From: Chloroflexota bacterium
GTDB lineage: Bacteria > Chloroflexota > Anaerolineae > Anaerolineales > VGOW01
Direction: 5' to 3'
Length of the DNA stretch: 5,445 bases
Assembly: GCA_016215145.1 (NCBI GenBank)
Contig: JACRLA010000126.1
Span: forward strand, 1-5,445
Shown in pieces: positions 1-4,499 of the stretch. Under the pieces are notes generated by a model. The model was not told where the DNA came from. It ran no database searches and saw nothing but the letters and a program-made list of their open reading frames with translations. Made by a program: the position numbers and the translations under genes. How positions within the stretch are numbered: the first letter of the stretch is position 1; each line of letters opens with the position of its first letter.

Positions 1-219
1 CACACGTTTGAAGCGGATGATAAGTTGCCAAACACAGTTAGGGTGCGCTACTTAACTTTCTTGCCTGATACGTCAATCATCGTCACCGAGTCGACTCCGC
101 TGGAGGGCGCGGCGTACGGCTTCGGGGCAATACTTGGTTTTGCGGCGGGCGCGCAGGGGGCGATGTGGTTATTCAAAAAACAAAACGCGGCGAGCGCGGG
201 ATCGCTCGCAACAGATTAA
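1..219 (+). CDS. C-terminal end of a small membrane-anchored protein, possibly DUF3592-like (5' partial)
   Basis: The frame is open from the first base of the window to TAA at 217-219, giving 72 residues, so the true start lies upstream and any internal TTG start is not needed. Residues about 13-28 (TVRVRYLTFLPDTSII) look like the 'V.VRY.P..P' strand-turn that precedes the last helix in DUF3592-type proteins. Residues about 34-57 form a Gly/Ala-rich hydrophobic segment (GAAYGFGAILGFAAGAQGAMWLF) that is probably a membrane helix, followed by KK and a short polar tail on what is probably the inside. The family assignment is an inference from this short pattern and could be wrong; the membrane segment is the firmer part. 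The gene ends one base before a strong hairpin, and 91 bases separate it from the hydratase gene, so a shared transcript is possible but not shown. Confidence 0.55.
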   Translation, partial: HTFEADDKLPNTVRVRYLTFLPDTSIIVTESTPLEGAAYGFGAILGFAAGAQGAMWLFKKQNAASAGSLATD

Positions 220-296
220 TCTTCAACGGATAGGAATCGGATAAGCGGAAAAAGCGCGACGCGTACCCGTTTATCCGTTTGAGTATCCGTTGAAGA
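220..296. repeat. Long intergenic inverted repeat (hairpin)
   Basis: Thirteen bases at 220-232 pair perfectly with 284-296 (core CTTCAACGGATA / TATCCGTTGAAG). After a small asymmetric bulge, 235-248 pairs with 267-280 with one mismatch and one G-T wobble. The loop is 249-266. The structure starts on the base after the upstream stop codon and ends just before the ribosome binding site of the MaoC gene. No T-run follows either arm, so it does not look like an intrinsic terminator. It may shape mRNA processing or translation, or may be one copy of a dispersed repeat. Confidence 0.75.
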
Positions 297-310
297 AGAA
301 AGAGGGAACT

Positions 311-763
311 ATGACGAATAAATCACGCGGGCTCACTTTTGAACAGTTCAACGTGGGCGATACTTTCTCCTCACAAAGCCGCACCGTCACCGAAGCGGAC
401 GTGGTGTCCTTTGCCGGACTCTCCGGCGACTTCAATCCGTTGCACACGGATGAGGAATTTGCCAAGACCACTCCGTTTGGCACGCGCATCGCACATGGCA
501 TGTTGGTGGCGGCGATGGCAACGGGTATGTCGAACTGGACGGGTGTGTTTGAAGGCACCACGCTGGCATTGATGGAACAGGTGATTCAATACAAAGCCCC
601 AACCAAGTTCGGCGACACGGTGCATCTTGAATTAAAAGTGTTGGAGAAAAAAGAAACGTCCAAACCAGATCGCGGCGTGGTGATCTTCGAGACGAAGGTC
701 TGCAACCAAGAAGGCAAAGCGGTGATCGAGGGCAAGTGGACGTTGATGATGAAGCGGGGATAA
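311..763 (+). CDS. MaoC-like (R)-specific enoyl-CoA hydratase/dehydratase, PhaJ type
   Basis: This is a 150-residue single hot-dog domain, the usual size for a free-standing MaoC/PhaJ hydratase. Such enzymes interconvert (R)-3-hydroxyacyl-CoA and trans-2-enoyl-CoA in the cytoplasm. The hydratase signature is clear: SGDFNPLHTDEE gives catalytic Asp40 and His45 with the five-residue spacing of the family, followed by the FGTRIAHGML segment (about 57-65) of the hot-dog helix. The ATG at 311 is preferred over a TTG at 290 because an AGAGGGA ribosome binding site lies at 301-307 and the extra residues from the TTG would fall in the hairpin arm. Downstream lie two ketoreductases and a thiolase, so the likely job is the (R)-hydratase or dehydratase step on the products of those reductases. 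Chain-length preference cannot be read from the sequence. A repeat array starts at its stop codon. Confidence 0.9.
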   Translation: MTNKSRGLTFEQFNVGDTFSSQSRTVTEADVVSFAGLSGDFNPLHTDEEFAKTTPFGTRIAHGMLVAAMATGMSNWTGVFEGTTLALMEQVIQYKAPTKFGDTVHLELKVLEKKETSKPDRGVVIFETKVCNQEGKAVIEGKWTLMMKRG

Positions 764-798
764 ATCCCAAATCCCAAACCCCAAAAACCCAAATTCCA
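763..798. repeat. Heptamer repeat tract, AATCCCA type
   Basis: The units read AATCCCA, AATCCCA, AACCCCA, then an 8-base AAAACCCA and AATTCCA, so the period is 7 with one slip. The first A is the last base of the TAA stop (761-763) of the hydratase gene. It resembles the short tandemly repeated heptamers known from intergenic DNA of filamentous cyanobacteria, but I cannot say it is related to them. Confidence 0.7.
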
Positions 799-800
799 AT

Positions 801-880
801 TGTCATTCTGAGGCGCGTTCTTCGCGCCGAAGAATCTTTTAGATCAGTCAAAGAGATTCCTCGCTTCGCCCGGAATGACA
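801..880. repeat. 80-bp inverted-repeat element with TGTCATTC ends
   Basis: The ends TGTCATTCTG (801-810) and CGGAATGACA (871-880) are inverted copies matching at nine of ten positions. Inside, GGCGCG (812-817) and CGCGCC (823-828) form a perfect 6-bp stem around TTCTT. Further in, AATCTTTT and AAAGAGATT are near-inverted copies. The ends resemble the widespread 'TGTCATTCTGAGCGAAGCGAAGAATC' family of small palindromic repeats found between genes in many environmental bacteria. No coding capacity; probably a small non-autonomous repeat. Confidence 0.65.
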
Positions 881-890
881 GCGTAAAACG

Positions 891-911
891 AATTACTAAT
901 TACCAATTACT
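891..911. repeat. Three perfect-register heptamers, AATTACY type
   Basis: AATTACT, AATTACC and AATTACT follow one another without a gap. The tract ends three bases before the GAGGT ribosome binding site (915-919) of the next gene, so it forms part of that gene's leader. The reverse complement of its junction sequence (TTGGTAATT) reappears twice at the end of the thiolase locus. Confidence 0.75.
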
Positions 912-924
912 ATCGAGGTGGAAC

Positions 925-1692
925 ATGAGACTCAAAGACAAAGTAGCACTCATCACGGGCGGGGCAGGCGGCATCGGGCGGGCGACGGCGTTGCGTTTTG
1001 CTAAAGAGGGCGCGTGCATCGTCGTGACCGACATGGACGAAGCAGGTTTGAACGAAACCGCGAAGTTGGTGAACGATGGCGGCGGCAAAGCGGTGGCAGT
1101 GGCGGGCAGTGTGACGAATCGCGCCGACATGCAGAAAGTTGTGGACGCCGCCGTTTCAAATTTCAAACGGCTCGATATTCTGATCAACAACGCCGGCATC
1201 AATAAAGATGCGCTTGCTGTGCGCGTGAAAGATGGCGATGTGAAAATGATGAGCGACGATCAGTGGGATGCCGTGATGAACGTCAACCTCAAAGGCACGT
1301 TCATCTGCGCCCAGATCGTATCGGTGCAAATGATGTCGCAAAAATTCGGGCGCATCGTCAATACGTCGTCCATCGGATCGCAAGGCAACATCGGTCAAGC
1401 AAATTACGCCGCGTCGAAGGCGGGCGTGATCGGGCTAACCAAAACGCTGGCGCTGGAATGGGCGCGGTTCAACATCACCGTCAACTGTGTTGCGCCCGGC
1501 GCGACGAAAACAAAAATGACGGCAGGCATGCCCGAAAATGTTTTGCAAAGCGTGTTGAAAAAAATTCCTCTGCGCCGCATGGCAGAGCCGGATGAGATCG
1601 CCTCGGCACATCTCTTCTTCGTCAGCGACGACGCCTCTTACGTCACGGGGCAGGTGTTGTTTGTGGATGGCGGCATCACCGTAGGCATCTGA
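925..1692 (+). CDS. SDR-family 3-ketoacyl-CoA/ACP reductase (FabG-like), first of a tandem pair
   Basis: A 255-residue classical short-chain dehydrogenase. The dinucleotide-binding TGGAGGIG is at residues 11-18. Asp36 at the end of strand 2 suggests NAD(H) rather than NADP(H). NNAG is at 88-91. The catalytic set is Asn121, Ser148/149, Tyr161 and Lys165 (YAASK), and the C-terminus has VDGG. It probably reduces a 3-ketoacyl thioester to a 3-hydroxyacyl thioester or runs the reverse reaction. Compared with typical FabG it has about seven extra residues between NNAGINKD and SDDQWD (VKDGDVKMM) and one residue fewer in the loop between the active-site Ser and Tyr, both also seen in a known subset of SDR reductases. 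The ATG at 925 has GAGGT five bases upstream. A longer in-frame opening to 736 runs through repeats and is not used. It overlaps the next SDR by one base (TGATG), indicating translational coupling. Confidence 0.9.
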   Translation: MRLKDKVALITGGAGGIGRATALRFAKEGACIVVTDMDEAGLNETAKLVNDGGGKAVAVAGSVTNRADMQKVVDAAVSNFKRLDILINNAGINKDALAVRVKDGDVKMMSDDQWDAVMNVNLKGTFICAQIVSVQMMSQKFGRIVNTSSIGSQGNIGQANYAASKAGVIGLTKTLALEWARFNITVNCVAPGATKTKMTAGMPENVLQSVLKKIPLRRMAEPDEIASAHLFFVSDDASYVTGQVLFVDGGITVGI

Positions 1693-2426
1693 TGAATTTG
1701 CAGAACAAGGTTGCCCTTGTCACCGGCGGCGGCGCGGGGATTGGCCGTTCAATCGCAATTGATCTGGCGATGCACGGCGCGGATGTGATGATCGTCGATC
1801 GTCAATCGGCTGATCAAGTGATCGATGAGATCAAAAAGATCGGGCGCAAAGTTTTCGCCGCGCAAGCCGATGTCTCGTCGTTTAGCGAATCATCGCGGGC
1901 GGTTGCCGTCACGCTTGAGTCGTTGTGTCGCCTTGATCTGTTGATCAACAATGCCGGTATCAACAAAGATGGCGTGGTGTGGAAGATGACCGAAGAACAA
2001 TGGGACGCGGTGATTGACGTGAACCTGAAGGGTTGCTTCAACTTCATCCGCGCCGTCGCGCCGATCTTCAAAGAACAGAAGTCGGGCAAGATCGTCAACA
2101 TCACTTCGATCAACGGACTGCGCGGAAAATTTGGTCAAGCAAATTACGCTGCTTCCAAAGCGGGCATCATCGGTTTAACCAAAACCGTCGCGCGCGAACT
2201 CGGCAAGTTTAACGTCAATGTCAACGCCGTCGCGCCCGGCATGGTAGAAACAGAAATGATGCGCGTGTTGCCGCAAGATGTGAAAGACAAATCAATTTCC
2301 GAAACTGTTTTAGAGCGGGTGGCTCAACCCGAAGACATCGCCCACGTCGTCACCTTTTTGTGCTCCGATTATGCGCGGCACATTACGGGTGAAGTGATTA
2401 AGGTGGATGGTGGGCAATATATTTAG
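1692..2426 (+). CDS. SDR-family 3-ketoacyl-CoA/ACP reductase (FabG-like), second of a tandem pair
   Basis: A 244-residue classical short-chain dehydrogenase close to standard FabG length. TGGGAGIG is at residues 11-18, Asp36-Arg37 at the end of strand 2, NNAG at 86-89, catalytic Asn111, Ser139, Tyr152 and Lys156, and VDGG near the C-terminus. The spacing of Ser and Tyr (13) is the canonical one, unlike its neighbour. The Asp36 suggests NAD(H) use; Arg37 makes this less certain. It starts at the ATG formed by the TGATG overlap with the upstream gene, so the two are almost certainly translated together. Having two reductases may give different substrate or stereochemical ranges, or a heteromeric enzyme; the sequence does not decide between these. 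Its TAG stop is the first three bases of a heptamer array. Confidence 0.9.
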   Translation: MNLQNKVALVTGGGAGIGRSIAIDLAMHGADVMIVDRQSADQVIDEIKKIGRKVFAAQADVSSFSESSRAVAVTLESLCRLDLLINNAGINKDGVVWKMTEEQWDAVIDVNLKGCFNFIRAVAPIFKEQKSGKIVNITSINGLRGKFGQANYAASKAGIIGLTKTVARELGKFNVNVNAVAPGMVETEMMRVLPQDVKDKSISETVLERVAQPEDIAHVVTFLCSDYARHITGEVIKVDGGQYI

Positions 2427-2577
2427 CGAATAGCAAATGGCAGATGGCGAATGGCGAGTAGCGGATAGCGAATAGCAAATGGCAAATGGCGAGTAGCGGA
2501 TAGCGCATGGCTATCAGCTATCAGCTATCAGCTATCGGCTATCGGCTATCGGCTATCCGCTATATGCCATCCGCAAG
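2424..2577. repeat. Array of 22 contiguous heptamers with an internal orientation switch
   Basis: The 154 bases divide without remainder into 22 heptamers, and every one has GC at positions 3-4. Units 1-12 follow T(A/G)GC(A/G)(A/G)(A/G), except for TAGCGCA as the last (TAGCGAA, TAGCAAA, TGGCGAG, TAGCGGA and others). Unit 13 is TGGCTAT, and units 14-20 are CAGCTAT x3, CGGCTAT x3 and CCGCTAT, which are reverse-complement-type units. The last two (ATGCCAT, CCGCAAG) are diverged. The sequence can therefore fold into an imperfect long hairpin. The first unit supplies the stop codon of the second reductase, and the last ends five bases before the thiolase ATG, so the array fills the whole gap. No spacers and no coding potential. 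Confidence 0.9.
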
Positions 2578-2582
2578 ATTTT

Positions 2583-3545
2583 ATGTCATTCAAAAACGTT
2601 TACATCCCTTACGGCGGTTATTGGTCAACGCCGTTCGTGAAGTGGCAGGGAAATTTTGCCAACTTACATCCGATCCATTTTGCGGCGGACATTGCCAAAC
2701 GCGCGCTTGCCGAAAGAAAAATTTCTGTCGCCGAGTTTGATGCGTTGTATCTGGGCATGACCGTGCCATCTAAAAGCTGTTTCTATGGAGCGCCGTGGCT
2801 GGCGGCGTTAATTGGCGCGGAAGGAATCACCGGTCCCGTTTTCTCGCAAGCCTGCGCCACGTCGGCGCGCACGTTGGGCAGTGCGGCGTTTGAAGTTGAA
2901 ACAGGAAACGGATCGGGTCAAGCGATTTTGTGCATCACGGGTGACCGCACTTCAAACGGACCTCATCTCACATTCCCGAATCCAAATAGCCCCGGCGGCA
3001 AGCCCGACGCCGAAGATTGGGTTTGGGATAACTTCAATAACGATCCCTTCGTAAAGAACGCGATGATCCAAACGGCGGAGAACGTGGCGAAAGAGGAAGA
3101 GATCACGACCGAAGAGCAACACGAAGTGATGTTGATGCGTTACGAGCAGTATCAAGCCGCGCTCAAAGATGACGCCGCCTTCCATAAAAAATACATGGTG
3201 ACGCCCGTTGAAATTAATCCGAGCGGCAAAAAAGTTGTGGCGACGGTGAAGGATGATGAAGGCATCTTTCCCTCAACGGTTGATGGTCTCGCCAAACTTA
3301 AGCCCGTTCTACCCAACGGCACGGTGACGTTTGGCGGGCAGACCTATCCGGCGGATGGCAACGCGGGAATGATCGTCACCACAAAAGATCGCGCCAAAGA
3401 ATTTAGCAAGGACTCGAAGATCGAAATTCAAATGGTGAGCTTTGCCCAAGGTCGCGCCAAGAAAGGCTTTATGCCTGCGGCGAATGCGCCCGCGACGAAG
3501 AAGGCTTTAGAAGTAGCGGGCATCACGATCAAAGCATGGAATTGA
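2583..3545 (+). CDS. Thiolase-family acyltransferase (acetyl-CoA acetyltransferase-like), C-terminally truncated by deletion and frameshift
   Basis: 320 residues, against roughly 390-410 for a complete thiolase. The N-terminal and loop domains are present: an IPYGGYWSTPF start, LGMTVPSKSCFYGAPW (57-72), the nucleophile Cys91 in SQACATSAR, ITGDRTSNGPH, and the substrate-loop and strand segments up to FGGQTYPADGNAGMIVTT and the GFMPA region. It then runs to EVAGITIK and ends with AWN. Missing are the 'HNPFAVND' stretch with the catalytic Asn, the 'GHPxGPTG' stretch with the catalytic His, and the final domain. A matching thiolase tail follows out of frame at 3536-3646. The reading frame is clean for 316 codons, so the damage is recent or is an assembly or population artefact. 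As it stands the product should not condense or cleave acyl-CoA. The ATG at 2583 has only a weak upstream AAG, so initiation may depend on coupling or be poor. Confidence 0.85.
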   Translation: MSFKNVYIPYGGYWSTPFVKWQGNFANLHPIHFAADIAKRALAERKISVAEFDALYLGMTVPSKSCFYGAPWLAALIGAEGITGPVFSQACATSARTLGSAAFEVETGNGSGQAILCITGDRTSNGPHLTFPNPNSPGGKPDAEDWVWDNFNNDPFVKNAMIQTAENVAKEEEITTEEQHEVMLMRYEQYQAALKDDAAFHKKYMVTPVEINPSGKKVVATVKDDEGIFPSTVDGLAKLKPVLPNGTVTFGGQTYPADGNAGMIVTTKDRAKEFSKDSKIEIQMVSFAQGRAKKGFMPAANAPATKKALEVAGITIKAWN

Positions 3546-3646
3546 TCGAAGAGTTGGTGTTAGTCGGCGGCGGCTATGGTTTGTTCACCGGCTGCGCGGC
3601 AGGTGATACGGCGGCGGCAGTGGTGATCAAAGTTGGTAATTCGTAA
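3536..3646 (+). pseudogene. Out-of-frame C-terminal remnant of the same thiolase
   Basis: Read from ATG at 3536, the 36 residues contain ELIEELVLVGGGYGLFTGCA and then AGDTAAAVVIKV, which is the characteristic end of this thiolase group: the Gly-rich loop near the active site and the last strand. It overlaps the end of the truncated thiolase frame by ten bases but lies in another frame. A single deletion of 3n+1 bases would explain both the lost segment and the shift. From family knowledge I estimate 50-60 codons are missing, including the GHP motif. The last three residues (GNS) and the TAA stop fall in a TTGGTAATTCGTAA repeat, so the native end may have been overwritten. It is unlikely to be a separate gene: no ribosome binding site precedes the ATG. 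Confidence 0.8.
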
Positions 3647-3690
3647 CGATAGTCCCCGTAGCGAAGCGGAGCGGGATTGGTAATTTTGGT
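3633..3690. repeat. TTGGTAATT direct repeats flanking an imperfect palindrome
   Basis: TTGGTAATT occurs at 3633-3641 and again at 3677-3685, and is the reverse complement of the AATTACCAA junction in the heptamer tract at 891-911. The first copy continues as TTGGTAA TTCGTAA with a period of 7. Between the copies, TCCC (3653-3656) and GGGA (3673-3676) bracket a GTAGCGAAGCGGAGC core, resembling a common intergenic repeat. The rest of the gap up to 3721 holds only a short ATGCC/GGCAT stem (3692-3705). No convincing intrinsic terminator is visible between the convergent genes. Confidence 0.55.
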
Positions 3691-3721
3691 CATGCCCGTT
3701 GGCATCGGATGTTGTAACGGA

Positions 3722-4075
3722 TTATGCGACTGCCAACTTTGTCAACACAGTTTTTTCCGATGCTAGAGTTAACTGTGTATCAAGCAGATTGATGAGGGGC
3801 GGCTTAAGTAAAACCTCTATCACTTGAGCGCGAAGTTCTGGGCGGAGACGACTGAGACGAAACATCGGGATTGAAGGAATGTGACCTGCATTTTGTAAGT
3901 AAGAAGGGTATAACACGGTCAGACCAATGGCTTTTGGCGGCTTGCCTGTTTTACCTTTTTCCATTCGTAGAATTAGATGATCGCCTAATTCAATATAAGT
4001 GGCTTGCTTGCTCTCTCCAAAAGAAATGTAGAGGATGTCCGCTTCTTTGTCGTAGTTATATTTAGTGCGTTTCAT
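3722..4075 (-). CDS. DUF2283 domain protein with C-terminal extension; possible antitoxin-like partner
   Basis: A 117-residue protein. Residues about 5-58 match the DUF2283 pattern: YDKEADILYISFGE at 8-21, then a strand around TYIELGDHLILRME and a closing IGLTVLYP. DUF2283 proteins are usually only about 65-75 residues. Here some 55 further residues follow, including LSRLRPELRAQVIEVLLKPP, which looks like a helix plus a PP turn. The function of DUF2283 is not established. Such genes often sit beside small genes of toxin-like fold, and a role as partner or antitoxin is inference. The ATG has a CACCTT complement (AAGGTG) four bases upstream (4080-4085). It begins 12 bases after the end of the 109-residue gene, so the two probably form one transcript. 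It converges on the thiolase locus. Confidence 0.8.
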   Translation of the reverse strand: MKRTKYNYDKEADILYISFGESKQATYIELGDHLILRMEKGKTGKPPKAIGLTVLYPSYLQNAGHIPSIPMFRLSRLRPELRAQVIEVLLKPPLINLLDTQLTLASEKTVLTKLAVA

Positions 4076-4087
4076 GGTTCACCTTGT

Positions 4088-4417
4088 TCAATCACGTTCT
4101 TTGAAATATGCTGTAGTGACAAACTTTTCATTTTGCTCTTCGCCCTGCACGTCTTTAGTGAGACGAAAAATTACGGCGACGACGATGTGGGTTTTGTCAT
4201 CAGGTAAATCTTTGAAGGCAAGAGAGTATGTGTAGGCGTTAGGGCGAATTGGATCTTGCTTGCGTCGCCCGCGTTTGATTGTCTCACGGACACGATCTAG
4301 GTAAGGTTCAAGTTCGGGATGATTTTCTGGATCAACGATGTGCTTCCATCGTTCCGCAGTCAGATAAATGTCGTTCTTGTATCTGTCTTGTTGCGTCCAG
4401 AGTTTTCCCTTGCTCAT
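4088..4417 (-). CDS. Small conserved protein, possible BECR/RelE-fold toxin-like, paired with DUF2283
   Basis: A 109-residue soluble protein. The visible pattern is DIYLTAERWKHIVDPENHPEL (16-36, with His26 and His33), a basic IKRGRRKQDP segment (47-56), then two probable strands, HIVVAVIFR (77-85) and FVTTAYFK (99-106). I recognise this as a type of small protein found next to DUF2283 genes, and the order (helix with a conserved His, basic segment, strands ending in a 'TAY' motif) resembles the barnase-EndoU-colicin-RelE (BECR) nuclease fold. That fold call is an inference from pattern only, and no catalytic residue is proven. It is the first gene of a two-gene unit and diverges from serC. 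ATG at 4417 follows an AT-rich leader with a TAAAAT candidate -10 (complement of 4427-4432) but no strong ribosome binding site. Confidence 0.75.
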   Translation of the reverse strand: MSKGKLWTQQDRYKNDIYLTAERWKHIVDPENHPELEPYLDRVRETIKRGRRKQDPIRPNAYTYSLAFKDLPDDKTHIVVAVIFRLTKDVQGEEQNEKFVTTAYFKERD

Positions 4418-4461
4418 TGATTAGATTTTATCACAACGAAAAACAAAATGATGGTAACACT

Positions 4462-4470
4462 TGATAGAAT
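4462..4470 (+). promoter_or_regulatory. Candidate extended -10 promoter of serC
   Basis: TGATAGAAT gives TG-N-TAGAAT, an extended -10 with five of six consensus bases. No good -35 hexamer is visible at normal spacing, which extended -10 promoters can tolerate. Transcription would start near 4477 and leave a leader of about 23 bases holding the AGG ribosome binding site (4491-4493). It lies in the 82-base gap shared with the divergent gene pair. This is a pattern match only. Confidence 0.35.
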
Positions 4471-4499
4471 GCACTCAACTTTAAATAACGAGGTCATCA

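Noticed and set aside
220..296. Intrinsic terminator of the upstream gene
   Set aside because: The stem is not followed by a T-run on either strand; A/G-rich sequence follows on the + strand.
432..851. Minus-strand 139-residue open frame over the hydratase
   Set aside because: It is antisense to a clearly recognisable hydratase and runs into repeats; the Ser/Pro/Arg/Cys-rich translation has no family pattern.
736..924. In-frame upstream extension of the first reductase by 63 residues
   Set aside because: The extension is translated from the heptamer and palindrome repeats, has no family similarity, and the ATG at 925 has a well-placed GAGGT site and the standard SDR N-terminus.
2424..2577. 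CRISPR-like array
   Set aside because: The units are 7 bases long, directly abutting, with no spacers and with a change of orientation.
2507..2740. 77-residue open frame starting in the heptamer array
   Set aside because: Its N-terminus (ISYQLSAIGYRLSAI) is just translated heptamers and the rest is the wrong frame of the thiolase.
3530..3550. Programmed ribosomal frameshift joining the thiolase body to its tail
   Set aside because: There is no clear slippery run at the junction, and even a joined product would lack the roughly 50-60 residues carrying the catalytic Asn and His.
4004..4207. Plus-strand open frame over the two small minus-strand genes
   Set aside because: It is the antisense shadow of two genes with good spacing and, for DUF2283, a recognisable domain.
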